Of a DNA stretch of 24,492 bases, positions 1-5,774 are shown piece by piece. Source of the DNA: Clostridiaceae bacterium. Lineage in GTDB: Bacteria > Bacillota > Clostridia > Oscillospirales > Acutalibacteraceae. Every line of letters begins with the position of its first letter. Position 1 is the first letter of the stretch. Made by a program: the position numbers and the translations under genes. The notes under the pieces were generated by a model, which did no database searches, was not told where the DNA came from, and worked only from the letters and a program-made list of their open reading frames with translations. The stretch covers positions 1-24,492 of the forward strand of contig CAJGCX010000011.1 in the NCBI GenBank assembly GCA_904501895.1, in the 5' to 3' direction.

Positions 1-856
1 CGAGCTGTTTTCCAGATTCTGTCATAAACAGTTTCTGCAACAAGTGGAACTCCTGTGAAGTTATATGGCTGGAACTTCTTAATATCCTGCTGAATGTGTT
101 AATACCGTCACAGAGATATCCCCATTCAGAAACGATATATGTAGCATAAAGAGCACTAACCCATGAAAGAGTATGGTGTAAAGGCAAGAATGCGATTGCG
201 TGACGTCCTGTAAGCACACGAAGTGTTGAAGAACAGTCACTTGCGATATTCTTGTTAGTGAGCATAACGCCCTTACTCTTACCTGTTGTACCTGAAGTGA
301 AAACGATTGCAGCCAAATCGTCTGGCTTAACCTCAACCTTATCGAAATAGTCATTTCCTGCTTCGATAAGCTTTTCACCCTCATCATAATATGATTCAAA
401 ATCATTCATAAAGAAGTATTCCATATTCTGAAGAGCAGGATTTTCCTTAATCTGTTCTGCGAATTTTTCAAATTTCTTTGAATATACAACTGCATCACAG
501 TCACAACGGATAAGCTGGTCTGCGATATCATCATAAGTAATCTTTGCATCCATAGGAACACAAACATTACCACCAACGATAATTGCATAGTAAGCAAAAG
601 CCCAGTCTGCATTATTTTCTGAGACGATTGCGATTTTCTTGCCATTCATAAGACCTTTGCTGTAGAAATATGTGCTGAGAGTTCTGATTCTTCTGAATGT
701 CTGATTGTAATTTGTTTCCTGAAGCTTCTTATCTCTGTCAAGATACATAAACTGCTTTTTGTCACCACCACGAGCAGTGCCTTCAAAAATAATTTCTCTG
801 ACAGTCTGATACTCAGGAATTTCAACCTTTACGGCATTCTTGTGTTTTTTATTCAT
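1..856 (-). CDS. Acyl-CoA synthetase / AMP-binding adenylate-forming enzyme (5' part, apparent frameshift)
   Basis: This is the N-terminal part of an adenylate-forming enzyme (ANL superfamily, long-chain acyl-CoA ligase type), which would activate a carboxylic acid with ATP and transfer it to CoA. It is cut off by the left edge of the window. The ATP-binding P-loop FTSGTTGKSKG lies at about residues 186-196, followed by LPLHHTLSW at about 224. ATG 856 was chosen because AGAAGGA lies 9-10 nt upstream; an in-frame ATG at 889 is the alternative, with a poorer site. After codon 254 (near position 93) the frame stays open but stops looking like the family. The neighbouring frame from position 92 downward reads QQDIKKFQPYNFTGVPLVAE and then VYDRIWKTA, a good family match. 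One base therefore appears to be missing, through either a real frameshift or a sequence error. Confidence 0.85.
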   Translation of the reverse strand, partial: MNKKHKNAVKVEIPEYQTVREIIFEGTARGGDKKQFMYLDRDKKLQETNYNQTFRRIRTLSTYFYSKGLMNGKKIAIVSENNADWAFAYYAIIVGGNVCVPMDAKITYDDIADQLIRCDCDAVVYSKKFEKFAEQIKENPALQNMEYFFMNDFESYYDEGEKLIEAGNDYFDKVEVKPDDLAAIVFTSGTTGKSKGVMLTNKNIASDCSSTLRVLTGRHAIAFLPLHHTLSWVSALYATYIVSEWGYLCDGINTFSRILRSSSHITSQEFHLLQKLFMTESGKQL

Positions 857-946
857 TTTCTTTTTCCTTCTCTTGAACACAACGTCCATTATTTTTCGTT
901 TTCTTCTGTAAAAATACATATAAAAAACCATTTTAATATCGTTACG

Positions 947-975
947 ATTATACCACAATGTGGTTGATATTGCAA
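947..975 (-). promoter_or_regulatory. Sigma-A-type promoter for the acyl-CoA synthetase gene
   Basis: Read on the minus strand, the -35 is TTGCAA (975-970), the spacer is 17 nt and the -10 is a perfect TATAAT (952-947). Predicted transcription start is near 940, giving a 5' UTR of about 85 nt. The -35 directly abuts the -35 of the opposite promoter. Confidence 0.7.
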
Positions 976-992
976 GTTTTATATGATATAAT
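964..992 (+). promoter_or_regulatory. Sigma-A-type promoter for the FAD oxidoreductase gene
   Basis: The -35 is TTGATA (964-969), the spacer is 17 nt and the -10 is a perfect TATAAT (987-992). Predicted start is near 999. It rules out the in-frame ATG at 958 as the gene start, since that lies upstream of the promoter. Confidence 0.75.
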
Positions 993-1038
993 TTTAATAA
1001 TCCACAGAATGGTAGAATCTGTTGAAAAGAGGGATGTT

Positions 1039-2367
1039 ATGAATAACAAAATTATTGTTGCCGGTGGTGGACACGGTGGTATTGCTGCTGCAATGCTTCT
1101 TGCTAAAAAGGGGTATGATGTAACTGTTTACGAAAGAAATGCAAAGAACAAAATGGGCTATGACTGGACAGACATCTTTGATAAAAAAGGATGGACTGCT
1201 GTTGGGATTCCATTACCTGATAAGAGTAAATATAACCTTAAGCACGATATGACCTTTTATGGTCCTGCTATGGAAACTGCACTCACACAGAATACTGAAG
1301 AGGATAAAAAAGAAATTCAGATGGAGCGTAGTGATATTTATGCTCATCTTATTGAACACGCTGAAAATGCAGGTGTTAAATTCCAATACGAAGAAAATAT
1401 TGAAAAACCGCTCCTTTTAGGTAACAGAGTTGTTGGTATTAAGACTGATAAGGGTGAATATCTTGCAGACCTTGTAATTGACGCTTGTGGTATTAACTCA
1501 CCTATCAGAAGAAATCTTCCACCATCAATGGGTATCCAGAATAACCCTATTGAATATGAACAGTTTTACGTTTACAGAGCACACTTTAATAAAGCTTGTG
1601 AAGTGGCTGAACACGATAAATTCAAGGTTATTCTTCTTCCAAATAATGAATTAGGTATTTCTTGGATTGCTACTGAAGAAGACCATACAGACGTGCTCAT
1701 CGGAAGATTCCATAAATTTGACCGTGATTATGCTATTGACCAAATTAATAAAATGAGAGAGTCAAACCCAAGTATTGGTACTGAAATTCTCCGTGGTGAC
1801 AGCTTTGCAAACATTCCTGTACGTCAGCCATTAGGCATTCTTGTTGCTGACGGTTACGCTGCAATTGGTGACAGTGCATTTATGACAGTTCCTGTAATCG
1901 GTTCAGGTATTGCAAACTCACTTAAGGCTGCTAAAATACTTGCAGATGCTGTTTCAAGCGATTTTAACGGCTCATACAGTGCAGAGACACTCTGGACATA
2001 TCAAAAGAATTTCTACAAGGAAATCGGTGCTGCTTTAGCTCCACTTGCTTGTGTTAAATTATTGCTTACACGACTTGAGGGTCCTGAGCTCGACTACATT
2101 TTCGCAAAGGGCATTCTCAACGCTGAGGATATGACAATCGATGCTGACTCAACAAGTCTTGGTGCAATGCTTGGTGGTATGTCAATGGATGATATTAAAA
2201 TCAAGCTCAACGGTCTTATTAACAACAAGGTAATCCTTGGCAAGGTCGTTAAAATGGGTCTTCAGTTAGCAAAGGCTACTGCAGTAACAGCAGCAATGCC
2301 TGTTACATATAACCGAAAGACTGTTTTACGCTGGGTTGAAGAATATAACGCTTGCTTCAAGCATTAA
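1039..2367 (+). CDS. FAD-dependent oxidoreductase (geranylgeranyl reductase / hydroxylase-like fold)
   Basis: A soluble flavoprotein of 442 residues in the FAD/NAD(P)-binding superfamily. An N-terminal Rossmann motif GGGHGG (residues 9-14) is followed by the acidic residue E32 that usually binds the adenosine ribose. DLVIDACG lies at about 144-151, and the second FAD motif GDSA (277-280) precedes VPVIGSGIANS. This pattern fits the group containing geranylgeranyl reductases and PHBH-like hydroxylases. The substrate cannot be read from the sequence. ATG 1039 was chosen because AGAGGG lies about 5 nt upstream and the promoter at 964-992 excludes the in-frame ATG at 958; the in-frame ATG at 1009 has no good ribosome binding site. 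The gene diverges from an acyl-CoA synthetase, so a lipid-related role is possible but is inference only. The nested palindrome and terminator at 2379-2580 follow it. Confidence 0.88.
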   Translation: MNNKIIVAGGGHGGIAAAMLLAKKGYDVTVYERNAKNKMGYDWTDIFDKKGWTAVGIPLPDKSKYNLKHDMTFYGPAMETALTQNTEEDKKEIQMERSDIYAHLIEHAENAGVKFQYEENIEKPLLLGNRVVGIKTDKGEYLADLVIDACGINSPIRRNLPPSMGIQNNPIEYEQFYVYRAHFNKACEVAEHDKFKVILLPNNELGISWIATEEDHTDVLIGRFHKFDRDYAIDQINKMRESNPSIGTEILRGDSFANIPVRQPLGILVADGYAAIGDSAFMTVPVIGSGIANSLKAAKILADAVSSDFNGSYSAETLWTYQKNFYKEIGAALAPLACVKLLLTRLEGPELDYIFAKGILNAEDMTIDADSTSLGAMLGGMSMDDIKIKLNGLINNKVILGKVVKMGLQLAKATAVTAAMPVTYNRKTVLRWVEEYNACFKH

Positions 2368-2378
2368 GAGCTTAAAAC

Positions 2379-2536
2379 TTTTATACCGTAAAAATATAAC
2401 TCAAACATGGTTTGAATAACACTTAAACTGAAGGTTTAAATATCACTATTATCGAAGATAATAATATCACTTTTTTAGTGATGAGTGATATTACTTCGTA
2501 GTGGTATTGCTGTCGCAGTTATATTGCTTCGCAGTT
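2379..2536. repeat. Nested palindromic intergenic element (multi-branched hairpin array)
   Basis: Short hairpins alternate with 8-nt arms that pair across the whole element. The left arms are aatataac (2393-2400), aataacac (2415-2422), aatatcac (2439-2446) and aatatcac (2463-2470). The right arms are gtgatatt (2485-2492), gtggtatt (2501-2508) and gttatatt (2518-2525). The innermost pair and the outermost pair are perfect; the middle one needs a G-T wobble. Between the arms are small hairpins: tcaaac/gtttga (2401-2415), ttaaac/gtttaa (2423-2439), tattatc/gataata (2447-2463), tac/gta (2492-2500) and two tgc/gca hairpins (2508-2517 and 2525-2533). The layout resembles a mobile REP/MITE-like element or a structured RNA tail; copy number cannot be judged from one window. 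Confidence 0.7.
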
Positions 2537-2546
2537 AAAAAAATAT

Positions 2547-2580
2547 GGGAGATGATTAATCGCAATCATCTCCCTTTTCT
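2547..2580. terminator. Bidirectional intrinsic terminator
   Basis: A perfect 11-bp stem, gggagatgatt (2547-2557) and aatcatctccc (2564-2574), has a 6-nt loop. It is followed by ttttct on the plus strand and, on the minus strand, by a run of seven T after ATA. It lies between convergent genes and would end both the FAD oxidoreductase transcript and the peptide-maturation operon. Confidence 0.85.
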
Positions 2581-2844
2581 TTATTCTATTATTCCGAAGC
2601 CTCTTAATCTGCCAAGAAATTCTGAAATATCATTTCTTGCTGTTTCTTCGTCGATTTCGTATTCATCAAGCATTTTTTCGAGAATTTCATCTTCATCCTT
2701 AACATCGGGAAGAATATTCCAGATAAACGCTCCTGTATCTGTCAAAACGAAAAGACCGTTAAGGTCAAGAGTTGCGTCAGCACCGGGCACTAACACATTA
2801 TCTCCTGCAATATTTCGGAATATCATTTCTTTTTTCATCTGCAT
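2581..2844 (-). CDS. PqqD-like protein, probable RiPP recognition element
   Basis: A small protein of 87 residues with the look of the PqqD family: an N-terminal beta-rich part (MIFRNIAGDNVLVP), then DLNGLFVLTDTGAFIWNIL at about residues 28-46, then acidic helices. Family members form the winged-helix RiPP recognition element (RRE) that binds the leader of a precursor peptide and presents it to the modifying enzyme. It is the last gene of the cassette and lies 2 nt after the stop of the radical SAM gene, with AAGGTGA as its ribosome binding site inside the end of that gene. ATG 2844 is spaced 7 nt from that site; an in-frame ATG at 2838 is a possible alternative. Adjacency to a SPASM enzyme and a small YxxPxI peptide supports the role. 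Confidence 0.85.
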   Translation of the reverse strand: MQMKKEMIFRNIAGDNVLVPGADATLDLNGLFVLTDTGAFIWNILPDVKDEDEILEKMLDEYEIDEETARNDISEFLGRLRGFGIIE

Positions 2845-2846
2845 AG

Positions 2847-3911
2847 CTATTCACCTTTCTCCTTTTCAGCCAATTCATAAAGACACTTACTCATCTCGCA
2901 AACATATTCGGGTGCTTGGTTAAAATGTCCCGTTTCAGTATAACACATAGCAGCACACGCGTGGCAAATATTCGCATACCTGCACTTTACACATTTCTGA
3001 GGAAGACGAATTTCCTTAACCTCTGCAACCAACTGCTTCCAGGCATTTTCAAAGCCATTTTCCAAAACATCTATCTGTATATTAGGCAAAAGTCCGCAAG
3101 GCTGCATAATACCCTCACTTGTAATCCAGTAGGCTGCTCTGCCTGCACGACAAGAAACTCTGTCACACTTATCTTCATCAGGCTCTCGAAGAAGCTTTTT
3201 TGCTCTTTCAGTAAAGTCATAATTGCGATAACGATATTTGTCACAATCAATTGAGCACTGTGCAGCCTCAAGAGGTGACATTCTGCCTGAATTCTCGGCA
3301 AAATCCTTATCAAGACGAAGCTGAGGATATGCATAAGCTGTTGTACTCACATTTATCTCAAGCGACTCGGAAATATCAATAATTTCCCTGTACTGATGTT
3401 TGTTTTTATTTGTAAATATGGTGTTGAATTTAACGGAAATACCCATTTCCTTAAGTGTCTTTACATTTTTATAAACCTGAGTGAAGGCTCTTATTTTGCA
3501 AAGACTTTCGTAAGTGTTATCATCAGCGCCGTAAAGTGAAACATTCACTCTTACCGGTGGATATTTTTTGAAAAGGTCAAAATGCTTATGCAAAAGGCTA
3601 CCGTTAGTGTTTAAGGACACCATAAAGCCCATTTTCTTAAATTCTGTATAAAGAATTGGGAAATCCTCACGTGCAAGTGGCTCACCACCTGTAATGAGAA
3701 GAAAAAGTGTGCCTGCATTTTTTGCATCCTCGGCTATTTTTAACCATTGCTCAGTTGAAAGGGCTTCAGCATTGTGACACTCGTCGTGAACATAGCACAT
3801 TTCACAACGGAAATTACAGCGTGAGGTTAATTCAAAGGTGCCTGAAACAGGAAACTCCCTTGCAATAGCCTTTGAGTGGAAATATGTAGATAATTTTGGC
3901 TCCTGACTCAT
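2847..3911 (-). CDS. Radical SAM/SPASM peptide-modifying enzyme
   Basis: A 354-residue radical SAM protein with a C-terminal SPASM domain. The CX3CX2C iron-sulfur motif is C32, C36 and C39 (CNFRCEMC), and the SAM-binding GGEP is at 75-78. The SPASM region has C249, C254, G267 and C272 (CX12GX4C), then C307, C310, C316, C319 and C323, then C338 and C343, enough for two auxiliary clusters. Such enzymes introduce thioether, C-C or other crosslinks into RiPP precursors. The start overlaps the stop of the upstream kinase gene as ATGA, with AAGGGAG upstream, so translation is probably coupled. With the PqqD-like gene next and a Cys-containing peptide upstream, a peptide maturase is the best reading; the chemistry cannot be predicted. 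An anaerobic sulfatase-maturase-like role is less likely because no sulfatase is present. Confidence 0.9.
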   Translation of the reverse strand: MSQEPKLSTYFHSKAIAREFPVSGTFELTSRCNFRCEMCYVHDECHNAEALSTEQWLKIAEDAKNAGTLFLLITGGEPLAREDFPILYTEFKKMGFMVSLNTNGSLLHKHFDLFKKYPPVRVNVSLYGADDNTYESLCKIRAFTQVYKNVKTLKEMGISVKFNTIFTNKNKHQYREIIDISESLEINVSTTAYAYPQLRLDKDFAENSGRMSPLEAAQCSIDCDKYRYRNYDFTERAKKLLREPDEDKCDRVSCRAGRAAYWITSEGIMQPCGLLPNIQIDVLENGFENAWKQLVAEVKEIRLPQKCVKCRYANICHACAAMCYTETGHFNQAPEYVCEMSKCLYELAEKEKGE

Positions 3912-4744
3912 ATTTTCAACTCCCTTTCAAGACATTCAACTGCTGTTTTATCCGGAACACAGTCAAGCTTGTACACCGGAATTGTATTGCAAACCTTTTC
4001 TATAACGTCTATTGTTTTTTGTGCAGAGTCTTTTGTTAATCCTGAACGATAATTTCCTTGCAGTAAAGACACAAAAGCCTCTCGTTCACTTAATTTTCTG
4101 ATTGTATTTTCCTTTGCCTGACCAAGGCATACAATTGCCATCAATGGTGCTGAAATGTTTTTACAGATTTTTGAAGACCCTGCAAAAGGAAGGCCACCTG
4201 CAAAAATCACATCATCCTTAAGGCTTACAAGTGCCTTATCACCATTTATAATCTGGGCATCTGCATATTTTCCCCACAAATCGGCCTGAGTTGACTTGCC
4301 TGTGCCACAAGGTGCAGTAAAGAGAATTGTTTTTCCGTTTTTAAGTATCATTGAAGCGTGAAGGACAACGCCATTCTTCCTTGCGATTAACTCCTCATAG
4401 CCTAAGAGGTTAAAAAGAATACCATTCCAAAGCTTACCTTGAAATTTTTCAAGCAGCTGCACACGAAGATTTTCACCATCAAAAATACGACAAGCATAAT
4501 ATTCATCTGTGTCAGGCATTGAGTACCAACAAATACTCTTTTCACCATTTACGGAAAAAGCAATATCGTCGTTTGATGAAACCTCACCAACGAATTCAGG
4601 CAATTTTTCAACATATTCAAATACAACTGCAAAATCGGGAATCCCGTCACTTAAAAAGCTACGATACGGCTCAACATCCTCAATCTTTTCAGGAGTGATA
4701 ATCTCAATAATCGTATCGAAAAACTTGTATTTTTTACTCTCCAT
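3908..4744 (-). CDS. HPr kinase-like protein (putative RiPP-tailoring kinase)
   Basis: A 278-residue protein resembling the HPr kinase/PEP-carboxykinase-like fold. VVLHAS (126-131) precedes a P-loop APCGTGKST (144-152), then NGDK (167-170), whose Asp is a candidate metal or catalytic residue, and GLPFAGSSK (184-192). It lacks any recognisable HPr kinase N-terminal domain; the first 110 residues are unassigned. In lasso-peptide clusters, homologues phosphorylate the C-terminal Ser of the precursor. Here the linked precursor ends in Ser-Ser, so an analogous role is possible. The start lies inside the end of the lipoprotein gene (11-nt overlap), and its end overlaps the SPASM gene by 4 nt, which makes a tight operon. 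It may instead have a non-kinase nucleotide-binding role. Confidence 0.8.
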   Translation of the reverse strand: MESKKYKFFDTIIEIITPEKIEDVEPYRSFLSDGIPDFAVVFEYVEKLPEFVGEVSSNDDIAFSVNGEKSICWYSMPDTDEYYACRIFDGENLRVQLLEKFQGKLWNGILFNLLGYEELIARKNGVVLHASMILKNGKTILFTAPCGTGKSTQADLWGKYADAQIINGDKALVSLKDDVIFAGGLPFAGSSKICKNISAPLMAIVCLGQAKENTIRKLSEREAFVSLLQGNYRSGLTKDSAQKTIDVIEKVCNTIPVYKLDCVPDKTAVECLERELKI

Positions 4745-5441
4745 AGCTTACAAACAAAATACGACTTGAGTCCTTAAGATAGTGCATTGTCTGTACCTGT
4801 GTTGTCTCACCTTTTTTAAGGCCATCAACATAAGCACGATATGTGACACCATCGTCATAAACTCCGTCTGTTACATTTTTATAATAAATATAAATTCTGC
4901 CTTCAATATCCTTATCGGAAATATTTTTTATTGAAATAAATCCGTCAGTACCGTTGATTTCAAAAATGTCAGGATAACAGGTCAATTCATCTGTGAAAAC
5001 AGTTTTATTTTCAATTTCCCAGCTGTAATAGACTGCGCCCTCCTTAAAGGTATAGCCATTTTTACAGCGAAGAGTTGCACTTGCTCCTGCAGTTAATGTT
5101 GTAATAGGAAATTCCGCTCTACCGTCACCTGTCATAACAGAAAGCATAGCATATTCAATGTCCTCGTCAGAAATATTTCTTACAAAAACAGAAAGAACAC
5201 CATTCTTTTCACCAATGCTGATAATTTTCAGCCAATCGTCAACAGTAACGTCGAGTTGCGATTTCGGAGACTCCTTTGCCTCAAAATCGGTCACCTGCTC
5301 AACCTTAACCTCTTCAGTTATGACGGGAACATTGTCCTTCAATTCTTCCTTCGGTGCTTCATCCTCTTTATTACAAGCACAAAGCCCTGCCACTGTAAAC
5401 AAGCAAAGAAGAACAGTAATAATCTTTTTAAAATGTTTCAT
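4734..5441 (-). CDS. Cys-anchored lipoprotein with duplicated beta-sandwich-like repeat
   Basis: A 235-residue lipoprotein of unknown function. The N-terminus MKHFKKIITVLLCLF forms a signal sequence ending in LCAC, with Cys23 as the lipidation site, followed by an acidic Glu/Pro-rich linker. The rest is beta-rich and appears duplicated: VFVRNISDEDIEYAMLSV and ISIKNISDKDIEGRIYIYY share the core NISD-DIE. ATG 5441 was chosen because AGGA lies 8 nt upstream and it yields a standard lipoprotein signal; the longer in-frame ATG 5474 falls in the loop of the hairpin at 5460-5492. It lies between the precursor peptide and the kinase in the cassette. It could be an immunity protein, a receptor for the peptide or a cell-surface partner; none of these is shown by the sequence. 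Confidence 0.82.
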   Translation of the reverse strand: MKHFKKIITVLLCLFTVAGLCACNKEDEAPKEELKDNVPVITEEVKVEQVTDFEAKESPKSQLDVTVDDWLKIISIGEKNGVLSVFVRNISDEDIEYAMLSVMTGDGRAEFPITTLTAGASATLRCKNGYTFKEGAVYYSWEIENKTVFTDELTCYPDIFEINGTDGFISIKNISDKDIEGRIYIYYKNVTDGVYDDGVTYRAYVDGLKKGETTQVQTMHYLKDSSRILFVSYGE

Positions 5442-5459
5442 AAATCTAATCCTAAAATC

Positions 5460-5492
5460 AACGGAGTTCACCATTCTATGACGAACTCCGTT
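5460..5492 (-). terminator. Intercistronic hairpin after the precursor peptide gene
   Basis: A perfect 10-bp stem, aacggagttc (5460-5469) and gaactccgtt (5483-5492), has a 13-nt loop. On the minus strand it is followed by GATTTTAGG, too few T for a strong terminator. It sits between the small peptide and the downstream enzymes. Partial termination or mRNA end protection would keep the peptide in excess, as in many RiPP operons. Confidence 0.6.
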
Positions 5493-5504
5493 ATAATTTT
5501 TATC

Positions 5505-5753
5505 TTATGATGAGAATACCTTCCAGCTTTCTGTCGGAACGTCATAACAAACGCTGTCGTTTCCACCTACAGGAACTGTATCGCACTGAGAGGCAGCACT
5601 ATCTGCAAAAATCAAGAAACCTGATTCTGCGTCCTCTACGGGACAAATATACTGTGCAATACCTGTGCTGAGTAGAGCACATCCTGTAGCAATGCTTGTT
5701 GAAAGTTGGAATGATTCATATGCAATTTGTGGTTTTACATAAATTTTCTTCAT
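5505..5753 (-). CDS. Putative RiPP precursor peptide (82 aa, four Cys)
   Basis: A short peptide of 82 residues that starts MKKIYVKPQIAYESF and has no classical signal peptide. The N-terminal YVKPQI (residues 5-10) resembles the YxxPxL leader motif that RREs bind in lasso systems. The likely core follows SIATGC and contains C25, C37, C57 and C69 with symmetric spacing (11, 19 and 11 residues between them) and many small, Asp and Ser residues; it ends VFSS. The start is decided by AGGAGG (5762-5767): it is 8 nt from ATG 5753 but only 2 nt from the in-frame ATG 5759. The gene is 22 nt after the giant glycosidase and upstream of lipoprotein, kinase, SPASM and PqqD genes, as expected for a precursor. 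No repeated core units are visible. It could be a small structural protein, but the context argues otherwise. Confidence 0.75.
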   Translation of the reverse strand: MKKIYVKPQIAYESFQLSTSIATGCALLSTGIAQYICPVEDAESGFLIFADSAASQCDTVPVGGNDSVCYDVPTESWKVFSS

Positions 5754-5761
5754 TTTCATTT

Positions 5762-5767
5762 CCTCCT
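5762..5767 (-). promoter_or_regulatory. Strong ribosome binding site deciding the precursor start
   Basis: AGGAGG on the minus strand is followed by AA, then ATG AAA ATG. The second ATG (5753) has the ideal 8-nt spacing; the first (5759) is too close. Confidence 0.75.
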
Positions 5768-5774
5768 TCCAAAA

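Noticed and set aside
958..1038. Longer N-terminus of the FAD oxidoreductase from ATG 958
   Set aside because: It lies upstream of and within the promoter at 964-992, and the Rossmann motif sits correctly near the N-terminus from ATG 1039.
2401..2536. CRISPR array (regular short repeats)
   Set aside because: The repeats are 8-nt arms with inverted partners and hairpin spacers, not 25-40-nt direct repeats with unique spacers, and there are no cas genes.
2501..2923. Plus-strand open frame over the terminator and PqqD-like gene
   Set aside because: It is antisense to well-supported genes, has no ribosome binding site and runs through the terminator hairpin.
2581..5753. Lasso peptide cluster (YxxPxI leader, RRE and HPr-kinase homologue)
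   Set aside because: No transglutaminase-like leader peptidase and no asparagine-synthetase-like cyclase are present, while a SPASM enzyme is.
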